Shown here one piece after another: positions 9,179 through 18,241 of a stretch of DNA of 40,495 nt. Under the pieces are notes generated by a model. That model saw nothing but the letters and a program-made list of their open reading frames with translations, did not search any database and had not been told where the DNA came from. Position 1 is the stretch's first letter. Each line of letters opens with the position of its first letter. The position numbers were made by a program, and so were the translations under genes. Source of the stretch: CBFIDA01 sp965661085 (GTDB lineage: Bacteria > Pseudomonadota > Gammaproteobacteria > Comchoanobacterales > Comchoanobacteraceae). The DNA lies in contig CBFIDA010000012.1 in NCBI GenBank assembly GCA_965661085.1, forward strand, positions 1 through 40,495. Reading direction: 5' to 3'.

Positions 9179-11179
9179 TCAGACACTGGGTGGTGTGAAC
9201 AACTGTGCTTTGGCAGCATGCAACGCGTCTCGCAACTGCGCTGCTTTTTCAAACTCCAAAGCCTCGGCAGCATCGAGCATGTCCTGCTCCAAACGTTTGA
9301 TTTCGGCCTGCAATTGTGCGGCGGTTTGTGGTTGCGGTGGCGTCACATCTTCCGTGGGCGATGGTGCATCTGGAGACGATACCCCGCCATCAAAATCAGC
9401 CAGGGCCGCATTGTGTACCGAGCGTGGCGTGATGCCATGTTTTTGGTTGTAAGCTTCTTGAATGCAACGACGACGATCGGTCTCAGCGATGGCACGTTGC
9501 ATGGATCCAGTTTGTCGGTCGGCATACAAAATGACTCGACCCTCAACATTACGGGCTGCACGACCAATGGTTTGAATCAAGGAACGATCAGATCGCAAAA
9601 ATCCCTCTTTATCGGCATCAAAAATGGCCACCAAAGCGACTTCGGGCAAATCCAGGCCTTCTCGCAACAAGTTGATGCCCACCAAAACATCAAACGCACC
9701 TGCACGCAAATCTTTGAGAATTTCTACCCGCTCCAGCGTGTCAATGCTGGCATGCAAATAACGAATACGTACACCCTGCTCACCATAATACTCGGTAAGA
9801 TTTTCTGCCATCTTTTTGGTCAAGGTGGTGATCAAAACGCGCTGTTTTTTGGCAACACAAGCGTTGATTTCAGACAAACAATCGTCGACTTGACTGCGCG
9901 CAGGCCTGACATCAATGCTGGGATCCACCAAACCAGTTGGCCGAATGATCAATTCAACCATTTGACGACTGTTGGAAGATTCAAACTGACCAGGCGTGGC
10001 CGACACACAGATCATTTGTGGCACTTTGGCCAAAAACTCTTCAAACTGAAGGGGGCGATTGTCGAGGGCCGAGGGCAACCTGAAACCATAATCGACCAGA
10101 TTTTGCTTGCGTGAACGATCCCCTTTGTACATGCCCCCGATTTGTGGCAACGTCACATGCGATTCATCCACAAACACAATGGCATCCTTGGGCAAGTATT
10201 CAATCAAAGTTGGGGGCGGCTGACCAGGCTGCCTGTTTGACAAGTATCGGGAATAATGCTCAATGCCAGAACAATAGCCCAACTCCTGAATCATCTCTAG
10301 ATCGTAGCGTGTACGCTGCTCCAAACGCTGCGCCTCCACCAACAAATCGTGTGCACGAAAATATGCCAAACGACTGTGCAATTCTTCTCGGATGGTGTCC
10401 ATCATGGCCAACAGTCGTTCCTTGGGGGTCACATAGTGCGATTTGGGGAAAATGGCCACATGCTCCAGATTGGCAAACACCTCGCCTGTCAAAGGGTCAA
10501 ACGAGCGCAAAGCTTCGATGTCGTCGTCAAACATTTCAATGCGCACACAAGCTTGATCTGAATCGGCTGGAAACACATCGATGACATCACCATGCACACG
10601 AAATGTTGCACGCTGCAAACTGTAATCGTTGCGTTGATACTGCATTTGAGTGAGTCGTTTCAAAATGGCATCTCGGGGCATGACCTGGCCTTGATGCAAC
10701 GCCAAAACCATGTCCAGCACCATCTGCGGATCCCCCAAACCATAAATGGCAGAAACACTCGAGACAATGATCGTATCCCGTCGCTCCACGATGGCTTTGG
10801 TGGCAGATAGACGCATTTGTTCAATTTGTTCGTTGATGGTCGCATCTTTCTCAATGAACGTATCCGTTGCCGCAACATAGGCTTCAGGCTGGTAGTAATC
10901 GTAATAGGATACAAAATATTCGACGGCGTTGTCTGGGAAAAAACGTTTCATTTCTGTAAACAACTGTGCAGCCAATGTTTTATTGGGCGCCAACAACAGC
11001 GCAGGCCGTTGCATGGTGGCCACAATCGATGCCATGGTGAAAGTCTTGCCCGATCCCGTCACACCGAGCATGGTTTGGATGTCTTGGCCCTTCTGCAATC
11101 CCGAACACAAACGCTCGATGGCCTCTGGTTGCTGACCTGATGGCTCGAAGGGCGATTGTAGAATGAAAGATTGCGACAT
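9179..11179 (-). CDS. uvrB: excinuclease ABC subunit B
   Basis: UvrB is the damage-verifying helicase-like subunit of nucleotide excision repair, working with UvrA and UvrC in the cytoplasm. The 666-residue product begins MSQSFILQSPFEPSG as in other UvrB proteins. It has Walker A GVTGSGKTFT (39-48), the beta-hairpin region SYYDYYQPEAYV near 91-102, the helicase motif FVDESHVTLPQ, the later motif INLLREGLDLPE, and a C-terminal UVR coiled coil (KRLEQDMLDAAEALEFEKAA). ATG at 11179 was chosen by family N-terminus, although the ribosome site is weak; an ATG at 11194 is possible. It is transcribed divergently from the aminotransferase gene. Confidence 0.97.
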   Translation of the reverse strand: MSQSFILQSPFEPSGQQPEAIERLCSGLQKGQDIQTMLGVTGSGKTFTMASIVATMQRPALLLAPNKTLAAQLFTEMKRFFPDNAVEYFVSYYDYYQPEAYVAATDTFIEKDATINEQIEQMRLSATKAIVERRDTIIVSSVSAIYGLGDPQMVLDMVLALHQGQVMPRDAILKRLTQMQYQRNDYSLQRATFRVHGDVIDVFPADSDQACVRIEMFDDDIEALRSFDPLTGEVFANLEHVAIFPKSHYVTPKERLLAMMDTIREELHSRLAYFRAHDLLVEAQRLEQRTRYDLEMIQELGYCSGIEHYSRYLSNRQPGQPPPTLIEYLPKDAIVFVDESHVTLPQIGGMYKGDRSRKQNLVDYGFRLPSALDNRPLQFEEFLAKVPQMICVSATPGQFESSNSRQMVELIIRPTGLVDPSIDVRPARSQVDDCLSEINACVAKKQRVLITTLTKKMAENLTEYYGEQGVRIRYLHASIDTLERVEILKDLRAGAFDVLVGINLLREGLDLPEVALVAIFDADKEGFLRSDRSLIQTIGRAARNVEGRVILYADRQTGSMQRAIAETDRRRCIQEAYNQKHGITPRSVHNAALADFDGGVSSPDAPSPTEDVTPPQPQTAAQLQAEIKRLEQDMLDAAEALEFEKAAQLRDALHAAKAQLFTPPSV

Positions 11180-11196
11180 AATTGGGCACGACATGC

Positions 11197-11226
11197 TTGA
11201 CAAGATTCGGCTTGATTATGAATAAT
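11197..11226 (+). promoter_or_regulatory. candidate promoter of the aspartate aminotransferase gene
   Basis: A perfect -35 TTGACA (11197-11202) and -10 AATAAT (11221-11226) are separated by 18 nt, about 48 nt before the TTG start at 11274. It overlaps the divergent uvrB promoter. Confidence 0.55.
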
Positions 11227-11243
11227 AAGCAAAAAACATGCAA
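11215..11243 (-). promoter_or_regulatory. candidate promoter of uvrB
   Basis: On the minus strand TTGCAT (11243-11238) and CATAAT (11220-11215) are separated by 17 nt, about 36 nt before the uvrB ATG at 11179. It interleaves with the opposing promoter of the aminotransferase gene. No LexA-type operator was recognised. Confidence 0.5.
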
Positions 11244-11273
11244 GTCATGTCCCATAACCTCAAGGAGTGTCAC

Positions 11274-12458
11274 TTGATCCCCGCCAAACGCATGCAATGC
11301 ATCCAACCTTCCCTGACCATCCAGATCAGCATGAAAGCCAAAAGCATGTGCCAACAGGGCATCGATGTCATTTCATTGAGTGCTGGTGAACCCGACTTCA
11401 CCACCCCCACCCATATCTGTGACGCTGGCAAACAAGCCATTGACGATGGCCACACACACTACACCGCGGTTCACGGCACACTGCTGCTGCGACAAAAAAT
11501 TGCCGAAAAGTTTAAGCGCGACAACGATCTCATCTTTGATCCCGAAGACATTGTGGTCTCCAATGGCGCAAAACAAAGCATTTTCAATGCCCTTGCCACG
11601 GCACTCAATCCTGGTGATGAAGTACTCATCCCAGCCCCTTATTGGGTGTCTTACCCTGAAATGGTCAAAATGAACGATGGCATACCGGTGATTTGCCAGG
11701 CACAGCAAGGTCGCAAACCTCTGGCCACAGACTTGGCACGTCACATCACCGCCAAAACGAAACTTCTGATGCTCAATAGCCCCAACAACCCTGGTGGCTA
11801 CACCTACAAAAAAGAAGAACTGGAAGACATCGGTGCATTGTTGCGCCAACACCCCGATGTATTGGTGCTTTCTGACGACATTTACGAGTATTTGACCTGG
11901 ACCGACACCCCCTTTTGCAATCTCATCATGGCTTGCCCAGATCTGCAAGACCGCACCCTGGTGATTCATGGNNNNNNNNNNTGCTCCAAAGGCTACGCCA
12001 TGACGGGTTGGCGCATTGGCATCGCCGCAGGGCATTCAAGCTGGATCAAAGCCATGAAAACCTATCAGTCTCAAACCACCAGCTGCCCCAATGCCATCGC
12101 TCAACATGCTGCTGTGACCGCAATGACAACAGAAAAAAATGCCTTAAAAGACATGCTGGCCTGCTACCAAAAACGCCACGCTTTGTTGCTCGATGGTCTC
12201 AATGCCTTAGAGGGAGTCAGATGCGATCCAAGCGAAGGTGCATTCTACGCCTTTCCCAACATTGCTGGATGGCTTGACATCAAGCATCTCAGCAACGATA
12301 TAGAACTGGCAGAACGCTTGCTGACTGAAGCCCATGTGGCCGTGGTGCCAGGCTCAGGCTTTGGTTGCCCCAACCACATCCGACTTTCTTTTGCAACCAG
12401 TGAAGCCGCACTCACACAAGCCCTGAAGCGCATACAGCAATGGCTGCATGCCAGCTGA
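11274..12458 (+). CDS. aspC: aspartate aminotransferase, class I (contains assembly gap)
   Basis: This PLP enzyme of about 394 residues (as assembled) exchanges amino groups between aspartate and 2-oxoglutarate. Features are SAGEPDFTTPTHI near the N-terminus, APYWVSYPEM, LNSPNNPGGYTY, LSDDIYEYL (cofactor-binding Asp and Tyr), the PLP-lysine motif CSKGYAMTGWRIG, and the carboxylate-binding Arg in HIRLSFA near the C-terminus. TTG at 11274 is preferred because AAGGAG ends 6 nt before it and the protein then begins (M)IPAKRMQCIQPS, the usual family start. Ten Ns at 11972-11981 lie just before the PLP-lysine motif; family comparison suggests only about one base is truly missing. The class Ib prokaryotic type is likely; a related substrate is possible. 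Confidence 0.9.
   Translation: MIPAKRMQCIQPSLTIQISMKAKSMCQQGIDVISLSAGEPDFTTPTHICDAGKQAIDDGHTHYTAVHGTLLLRQKIAEKFKRDNDLIFDPEDIVVSNGAKQSIFNALATALNPGDEVLIPAPYWVSYPEMVKMNDGIPVICQAQQGRKPLATDLARHITAKTKLLMLNSPNNPGGYTYKKEELEDIGALLRQHPDVLVLSDDIYEYLTWTDTPFCNLIMACPDLQDRTLVIHXXXXCSKGYAMTGWRIGIAAGHSSWIKAMKTYQSQTTSCPNAIAQHAAVTAMTTEKNALKDMLACYQKRHALLLDGLNALEGVRCDPSEGAFYAFPNIAGWLDIKHLSNDIELAERLLTEAHVAVVPGSGFGCPNHIRLSFATSEAALTQALKRIQQWLHAS
11972..11981. other. assembly gap of 10 N inside the aminotransferase gene
   Basis: Ten consecutive unknown bases interrupt the coding sequence. The frame happens to stay open on both sides. The family has Gly directly before the C/V-S-K of the PLP-lysine motif, so the flanking GG and TGC need only a single base between them to give G-C-S-K; the 10 N is probably a placeholder rather than a measured length. 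Confidence 0.9.
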
Positions 12459-12635
12459 CGGATGCTCGGGGTGGGGGGAACCTACCTGTATTGCAAGGTG
12501 TTAGGCACTACAGGTCTTGATTGTGCCACGCGTCCTCGTCGTTTTTTTAACGCAATGGTTAAGATCTGTGGACAAAATTTGAAATTTTAGTTCAGCGGGG
12601 TGGCTTCTTTGTGCAAAACTGAAGGCGCTATCCAG

Positions 12636-12840
12636 ATGGACTTTTACATCAATTCCCGATCATGGGAACAAATTTTATTATTTTTAAGGCATGAGAGAGG
12701 AATGCATACAAAGCAGCAACGTCCCTTGCGTTTATTTGTGGAAGCCGTTTGGTATATGGCTCGCAGTGGTGACCAATGGCGCCTTACTGCCTCATGATTA
12801 TGGGTCCTATCATCGGCTGAAGAGAAATGACACCAGGCAG
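12636..12840 (+). pseudogene. IS5-family transposase fragment, frameshifted
   Basis: From 12636 the frame reads SWEQILLFLRHERG, then LRLFVEAVWYMARSGDQWR, the conserved N-terminal DUF4096-like region of IS5-group transposases. The expected continuation LLPHDYGSYHRLKR is present immediately afterwards but in another frame, so one extra base lies near 12783. After about 12840 the similarity ends; the DDE catalytic domain is absent. No terminal inverted repeats were found. It is a dead remnant of an insertion sequence. Confidence 0.65.
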
Positions 12841-12924
12841 TTTCGCATACCATCCTTAATATCGTTTGTTTGTTCGTTCTGCAAACAGGGCTGTCCCATT
12901 AAAATTCTTGCATTATAATGGTGT

Positions 12925-13074
12925 TTAGAGTTTTTTCACCCCATCCCAATTTTTTTGATCAATCCTAGGGTCTTCGAGTGCATCAAAATGATAGAGAAAA
13001 GCAGGTTTTTCAAATGAGGTCAAAACTAACTCATTGTTTGGTACATACAAATGGTTTAGGTCTTTAAAAAAAAT
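12925..13074 (-). pseudogene. possible ISAs1-type transposase N-terminal fragment
   Basis: A short start-less frame on the minus strand reads PNNELVLTSFEKP and then FLYHFDALEDPRIDQK before ending in TAA at 12925. The pattern L-x2-H-F-x2-L-x-D-P-R is the beginning of ISAs1/H-repeat-associated transposases. Only about 50 codons are open and the rest of the protein is missing, so the identification is tentative; it may be a fragment of something else. Confidence 0.3.
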
Positions 13075-13092
13075 TCACCAACTTTTTAATCG

Positions 13093-13125
13093 CCATGTTT
13101 CAAGTCCGGAGCTGGATTGAAGCCT
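13093..13125 (-). repeat. 33-bp direct repeat, distal copy
   Basis: This copy matches 13160-13192 at 30 of 33 positions. It lies downstream of the present stop of the orphan membrane protein gene and reads GFNPAPDLKHGD then TAA (13086) in a frame different from that gene. It appears to be the cut-off last unit of a C-terminal repeat. Confidence 0.75.
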
Positions 13126-13155
13126 TCGTCATTCTCTTTTATTCGTTTTTTTGGC

Positions 13156-14814
13156 CTATCCATATTTCCAGTCCGCAGCTGGATTGAAGCCTGTGTTAGC
13201 TGCTGGTTTGAAGATTTTCTCAAACTGTCTTGGATCTGCTCGTGATCGACGACCAGGTAGTAGTCCGGCTGGTTTTGCTGACCTTGACACACCATCGTCC
13301 ACGACTGCTGCCCCTGATGCGTCACGATGATGATGACGCCAACCCATGATGGCAGCAATGATGACCACAAACACAATGGGAATGATGCAAGTGAAGGCAT
13401 TGACGGCCAACAAATGCACAAACAAATTTTCCACAGCTGGAATGGGCAAGAAAAATATCCCACTGAAGCATGTCAACGTTGCAACTGAAATGTAGCTGGG
13501 AAAACAATCGAGTATGGCTGCGTTCTCTTCTCCAGTTGCCACCACAAAAATGTACAACATTAAGAAGAAAAAGAAAGTGATCAAACTAAGATGCCCAATG
13601 GCAGTGACACGAACAAACCACCATGGGCTTGAGAGCCAATGGACACCAATCACCATCATGCACAATGTCAAGAACATGCCAAACAAGTAAGCTGGAATTA
13701 TGGGGTGTTGCTTCAAGAGCTTCAACAGCATGCCCAAAAAATTTTGGGTCTGAATCCAGGCTTGCATGCATAAAAACCATGCTGTTCTCACCATCCCAAC
13801 AAGCAACATAAAAACCATATTGATCACAATGAGCGGCAATGTCACACACAATCCCAATGATGTTAGGAGCCCTGCCTTCCAACCAGAGTTGGCCAAATCA
13901 TCCCGGACCATATCAAAGATGTGTTTGGCATAACGCCCCAAGCATAAAAAGGGTGCGGCCACAAAAACCAAACCAAATACTGCAAACTGCGATGCAATTT
14001 TGCGCAATTGATCCAGAAAGTTATCGGGCTCGTACATACGACGGCTATTAAGCGCATCGGCAAAATCACTGCGGATGACGTCATCTGGCACATTTAAAAA
14101 GGCTTGGTCATGTAAAATTTCCAGAAGCCTGAACTTCATGCTTCTGTCGGTCGCTTGACCTGGCCAAATAAAGTTGAGCCAATTGCCAATTTTTTGCCAA
14201 GGAAAAGCAAATGCCATGACACTCAAACTTTTTTTATGGCTGCGTGCACCTACAACACTCGCACCATCTGACGATTCCTTGCCTAATACTCTTGTTTTTA
14301 GAGCGCCATTTTTTTTTTGTTCTTTACCATGCTGTGCCAATGTAACAAAGTATGTTTTCCAAAAATTCTGGTATTCAGACGGTTTCTTGCGTTCAGCATC
14401 GTCTGAGTCATGTTGTTGTGCTTTCGTCAAGCCCACGATACACTGCCCAGCATCATTCTTGTCATACAAGATCTTTTCATGCAATGCTGGTTTATCTTTA
14501 ACATATCTAATGAATACATCTAAGAGCGCTTCATGATTTGGTAAGGATTCGCTATCGTCTTCTTGTTCCTGATTCAACCTCAGATCAAAAACATCGAATA
14601 ATGGCGTACATCCCCTGTGGTCCCTTTGTAAAAGGGGGTGATCGTTGTTTTGTTGCGACACGGCACTCTGCAACATGGCGTCTACAGCGTCTGCGACCTT
14701 CTTTTTAACAGATGGAATTTCAGTATCATGTTTGAACATTTGGTGGCATGCGCTGGGATGCCTGAAATCCCAGGGTTTAACAATCAGCCGATGAATGAAT
14801 TCTTTAATTTTCAT
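13156..14814 (-). CDS. orphan multi-spanning membrane protein with C-terminal repeats
   Basis: The 552-residue product is not recognised. Residues 1-260 are hydrophilic and charged, with a weak ankyrin-like stretch (HPLLQRDHRGCTPLFDVF near 59-76). About six hydrophobic segments follow, roughly at 268-290, 313-340, 365-388, 392-420, 432-452 and 460-490. The C-terminal tail is basic (RHHHRD, PGRRSRADPRQFEK) and ends with repeats IFKPAAN and GFNPAADWKYG, then TAG. A further repeat unit lies just beyond the stop in another frame, so the tail has been shortened. The ribosome site is weak. Location next to transposase debris and an orphan status suggest an accessory role; a secreted effector is conceivable but untested. 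Confidence 0.6.
   Translation of the reverse strand: MKIKEFIHRLIVKPWDFRHPSACHQMFKHDTEIPSVKKKVADAVDAMLQSAVSQQNNDHPLLQRDHRGCTPLFDVFDLRLNQEQEDDSESLPNHEALLDVFIRYVKDKPALHEKILYDKNDAGQCIVGLTKAQQHDSDDAERKKPSEYQNFWKTYFVTLAQHGKEQKKNGALKTRVLGKESSDGASVVGARSHKKSLSVMAFAFPWQKIGNWLNFIWPGQATDRSMKFRLLEILHDQAFLNVPDDVIRSDFADALNSRRMYEPDNFLDQLRKIASQFAVFGLVFVAAPFLCLGRYAKHIFDMVRDDLANSGWKAGLLTSLGLCVTLPLIVINMVFMLLVGMVRTAWFLCMQAWIQTQNFLGMLLKLLKQHPIIPAYLFGMFLTLCMMVIGVHWLSSPWWFVRVTAIGHLSLITFFFFLMLYIFVVATGEENAAILDCFPSYISVATLTCFSGIFFLPIPAVENLFVHLLAVNAFTCIIPIVFVVIIAAIMGWRHHHRDASGAAVVDDGVSRSAKPAGLLPGRRSRADPRQFEKIFKPAANTGFNPAADWKYG
13160..13192 (-). repeat. 33-bp direct repeat, proximal copy
   Basis: This copy encodes the last residues GFNPAADWKYG of the orphan membrane protein. 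Its distance to the distal copy is 67 bp, which is not a multiple of three. Restoring 2 nt after the Y-G codons gives a 69-bp (23-residue) unit and joins both copies in one frame. Confidence 0.75.
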
Positions 14815-14871
14815 TTTTTATCCAATTTTTTAGATATTATAGACCAAAAACATTCCATATGCAAGTGCGAT

Positions 14872-15798
14872 TTATGATGACGTGGCGTGATGTGTCGATT
14901 GCAGCCATTGACGAAAATCTGCGTGCTTGAATGCGTACCCCAAATCAATCAGGCGTTGGGGCACCACAACCTGTCCTGTTAACAACAACTCTTCTGCCAT
15001 CTGTCCCATCATCAGCTTCAAGCATGCTGGAGGCAATCGCAAACAAAAAAAGGCAGGCAAGGCACGATGCATGTCTTGAGAAAAAGCAAGATGTGTCAAC
15101 GTTTGTGGGCTGGTGCAATTGATTGCCCCCTCAATTGTTTTACGCTCAAGTAAAAAACAAATGATGCCGATAACATCAGACAGCGATACCCATGCAATGG
15201 GTTGTTGTCCTGTGCCCATGACACAGCCAATCTTACATAAAAATGGCAAAGCCAATCTTGGGTAAGCGCCACCATGACGGTCCATCACAACACCAAAGCG
15301 CAACCGCACACTTGACCCTTCATAGGCCATGACTGCCTGTTCCCAAGCTTGAACCACCGTTTGAGAAAAGCAGTGTGGCTGTTGCAAGATCTTACTTTGT
15401 TCATCGAAAGTAAGCTTGGCATCTGGATACGTGCCATAAATACCCACTGCACTCGCTGACATCAAACGCGGCCGATGACTTTGTTTTTGGCACCATTTCA
15501 CCAGCTGCGTGGTGGTATCGATGCGTGATGCCATGATGCGTTTTTTGATGGTAGAAAACCAGTAACATGCACCAATGTTGAATCCTGCCAAGTGGATCAC
15601 CACCTCAATGGGGCCTGCTGAGTCTGGCTGCCAATCAGAAAGCATCGCCCAGGTACACGTTTTTACTGCCTCACCAAAAGTACGGCGAATTTTTGTTTCT
15701 GAGCGCCCCAAAACCACGACTTGATGCCCCAAATCCAGCAGCTTGGGCACCAATGCACGCCCAATCAATCCTGTTCCACCAGTAACCAAAATTTGCAT
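14872..15798 (-). CDS. yfcH: TIGR01777-type NAD-dependent epimerase/dehydratase (YfcH-like)
   Basis: The 308-residue protein is an atypical short-chain dehydrogenase of the SDR39U1/YfcH group whose substrate is unknown. The N-terminus MQILVTGGTGLIGRALVP carries the TGxxGxxG nucleotide motif (7-13), followed by VVIHLAGFNIG and SASAVGIYG, which bears the active-site Ser and Tyr region. The C-terminal DUF1731-like domain is seen in the conserved GQVVVPQRLIDLGYAFKH near 275-292. The start ATG has GGGAG 5 nt upstream, and length is normal. It is a single gene followed by the orphan membrane protein on the same strand. Confidence 0.9.
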   Translation of the reverse strand: MQILVTGGTGLIGRALVPKLLDLGHQVVVLGRSETKIRRTFGEAVKTCTWAMLSDWQPDSAGPIEVVIHLAGFNIGACYWFSTIKKRIMASRIDTTTQLVKWCQKQSHRPRLMSASAVGIYGTYPDAKLTFDEQSKILQQPHCFSQTVVQAWEQAVMAYEGSSVRLRFGVVMDRHGGAYPRLALPFLCKIGCVMGTGQQPIAWVSLSDVIGIICFLLERKTIEGAINCTSPQTLTHLAFSQDMHRALPAFFCLRLPPACLKLMMGQMAEELLLTGQVVVPQRLIDLGYAFKHADFRQWLQSTHHATSS

Positions 15799-15912
15799 AG
15801 CATCTCCCGCCTAACCCTCTTGAGTTAAAACCTCAAATCAAGACCCCAATCAGCTTAACACACCCAAACACGCACACCATCATATTATTTTTAGAATCTG
15901 GTTGGCCAACTG

Positions 15913-15941
15913 TTGACGCCTCGTGATTTCATGGGTATGAT
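15913..15941 (+). promoter_or_regulatory. promoter of tRNA-Asn
   Basis: TTGACG (15913-15918) and TATGAT (15936-15941) are spaced by exactly 17 nt, with the mature tRNA starting 11 nt further on at 15952. This is one of the best promoter matches in the window. Confidence 0.75.
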
Positions 15942-15951
15942 CCCTGAGTGA

Positions 15952-16026
<75 letters not shown>

Positions 16027-16507
16027 CTCAAACACAAACCCCACCCCTACTCAACGAAACAGACTTTTGTCATCACCCCTTGTGTGTTGCTTGTAAACAA
16101 GCCAGCTGCCATGTGCCGTTGCATGACAAGACCATGGCTTCACCCCAAAGCAAGCGGATGCACCATCATCAAAGCATCAAGCAAAGCCGGTTGACACATC
16201 GATTGCCACGACATGGTCTTGGCGCCAGTTGCCCTAGGTTCATTTTACCCCAAATACGCCAGCCACAGCATAAAATCTAAAGTTTTGTTGGGTTGCTTCG
16301 GATCGAGGGGAGCAATGGTCGCTTATCTTTAAAAGTGACGTGCTCGGCAAAAACGCATGCCCCTCACCCTGATTCAAACGACGCGTCTATCACAAAGCGT
16401 ACCCTACACTGACAAAGCAAGGCAACCAAACATTCGCAGCACGACAGCCATTCATGCACCCAATGCATTACTTTGTGGGTGAGATCTGTGTGCAGCACAA
16501 AAAAACA
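16027..16507. other. intergenic stretch without recognised gene
   Basis: About 480 bases between tRNA-Asn and the end of argS. Open frames on both strands are short, lack convincing ribosome sites and resemble nothing known. No clear terminator, repeat or structured RNA was recognised. Confidence 0.5.
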
Positions 16508-18241
16508 TCACATGCGATCGAGTGTTGTGATGCCCAACAGCGCCAGGCCTTGTTTCAATACGCGTGCACTCAACCGACATAAAAGTAAGCGGCTGGCCAT
16601 GTCTGTGGCATCGGCCTTGAGGATCGGGCACCGCTCATAAAATTGCATCAATAATGTTGCCAAATCGTATAAGTACTGACACAAAACATGTGGTTGATGC
16701 CGAGTGGCCACTTGTGTCACGCGCTCTGAAAAAGCCAACAAGTGATGTGCCAATGCCTGCTCTGTATCGTTTGTCAACGTTGGTCTGGTCAAAGCCACAT
16801 CTGGCGCTTTGGCCAACAGTTGGTGCAAACGTGCGTAAGCATACAACAAATAAGGTGCAGTGTTGCCCTCAAAACTCAACATGGATTTGAAATCAAATAC
16901 ATAATCACTGGTACGCACTTTGGACAAATCAGCATACTTGATGGCAGAAATGGCCAAGACATCCGCAATGTTTTGTCGTTCCACGTCAGACATGGCTGGA
17001 TTTTTCTCAGCCACCAGCATCGCTGCCTCATGTTTGGCGCGCGTAATCAAATCCATCAATTTGGTGGTCCCGCCATCACGGGTTTTAAAAGGTTTACCAT
17101 CCTTGCCATTGACCGTACCAAATCCAACATGATGACAGGCCACCCGACGCCAAGGCATTCGTGCGGCCACTTCAAAGATCTGCTCAAAATGTAAGGCTTG
17201 CCGCTGATCCACCACATAAAGAATGCGATCGGCATGCATGTGCTCAATGCGATACCGCAGCGCTGCCAAATCGGTTGTGGCGTACAAATATCCGCCCCCT
17301 TTTTTTTCAACCAGCAACGGTAAAGGCTGATCGTCTTTGTTGGTCAGGGTCTCAGAAAAAACCACTTTTGCGCCATCGCTCTCCCTAAGCAAACCTTGTT
17401 GTGCCAAATCGGCAATGATTTCTGGCAAACAGGACGCATAAGCGCTCTCACCTCGGACATCTTCACCACACAACAACACATGGAGTGCCGCATACACATC
17501 TTGGCAATGTTGCATGGATGCCTTAGAAAAAAGCGCCCACAATCGCAGGCAATCCGAATCACCCTGTTGCAATTTAACCACCATTTCGCGCGCACGCGCA
17601 GCAAATGCCTCTGACGCATCAAAAGCTTGCTTGGCTTGTTTGTAAAACACCTCGAGATCCGACAATTGGCGCGTCAAAAGGGCCATGTCATCCCATTGGT
17701 TTTGTTCAATGAATGCCAACAACATGCCAAATTGTGTGCCCCAATCCCCCACATGATTTTGGCGAACAACACGATGCCCCATCCAAGACAAGACACGCAC
17801 CAACGCATCACCAATGATGGTGGTTCTCAAATGCCCAACATGCATTTCTTTGGCCAGGTTTGGCGATGAATAATCCACAACAATGGTTTCTGGATCGGTC
17901 ACTGGCACCACACCCAAGCGTTCATCCCCGTACTGGACCATCAATGCATCGGCAAGATGTTGAGGACAAACGCGCACATTGATGAAACCCGGGCCGGCAA
18001 TGGATACCGTTTGGAACAATGCCGGCAAAGGCACAGCACGCACCATCATTTCTGCCAACTGCCTGGGAGACATCCCCGCTTTTTTGGCAAGCACCATGGC
18101 CAAATTGGTCGCAAAATCACCATGCTCAGGGTCTTTGCAGCGCTCGATGACAGGATCTGATAACAATGTGGGGGGCAGATCGTTTGAAGATTGGAGGCCA
18201 CATACGACCGCTTGCAACCAGACTTTGAAGGCCTCTTTCAT
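16508..18241 (-). CDS. argS: arginyl-tRNA synthetase
   Basis: The 577-residue class I synthetase charges tRNA-Arg. The N-terminal Add1 domain is followed by the HIGH-type motif HVGH (134-137) in a context typical of ArgRS (VDYSSPNLAKEMHVGHLRTT). The KMSKS loop is replaced by GKPFKTRDGGT, as is usual in many ArgRS. The C-terminal DALR anticodon-binding domain starts near 465 and ends with the family-typical LLGITTLDRM. Start ATG at 18241 gives the normal length. It stands alone on the minus strand, divergent from the DUF4389-nagZ pair. Confidence 0.97.
   Translation of the reverse strand: MKEAFKVWLQAVVCGLQSSNDLPPTLLSDPVIERCKDPEHGDFATNLAMVLAKKAGMSPRQLAEMMVRAVPLPALFQTVSIAGPGFINVRVCPQHLADALMVQYGDERLGVVPVTDPETIVVDYSSPNLAKEMHVGHLRTTIIGDALVRVLSWMGHRVVRQNHVGDWGTQFGMLLAFIEQNQWDDMALLTRQLSDLEVFYKQAKQAFDASEAFAARAREMVVKLQQGDSDCLRLWALFSKASMQHCQDVYAALHVLLCGEDVRGESAYASCLPEIIADLAQQGLLRESDGAKVVFSETLTNKDDQPLPLLVEKKGGGYLYATTDLAALRYRIEHMHADRILYVVDQRQALHFEQIFEVAARMPWRRVACHHVGFGTVNGKDGKPFKTRDGGTTKLMDLITRAKHEAAMLVAEKNPAMSDVERQNIADVLAISAIKYADLSKVRTSDYVFDFKSMLSFEGNTAPYLLYAYARLHQLLAKAPDVALTRPTLTNDTEQALAHHLLAFSERVTQVATRHQPHVLCQYLYDLATLLMQFYERCPILKADATDMASRLLLCRLSARVLKQGLALLGITTLDRM

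Larger units (their letters stand above)
12459..13092. other. non-coding accessory stretch with transposase debris
   Basis: No intact gene is present between the aminotransferase and the orphan membrane protein. The stretch contains a frameshifted IS5-type transposase start (12636-12840) and a possible ISAs1-type fragment on the other strand (12925-13074). An inverted pair ACCTGT/ACAGGT around 12485-12516 and a T7 run near 12541 do not form a convincing terminator. Base composition is more AT-rich than the flanking genes. Confidence 0.55.
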
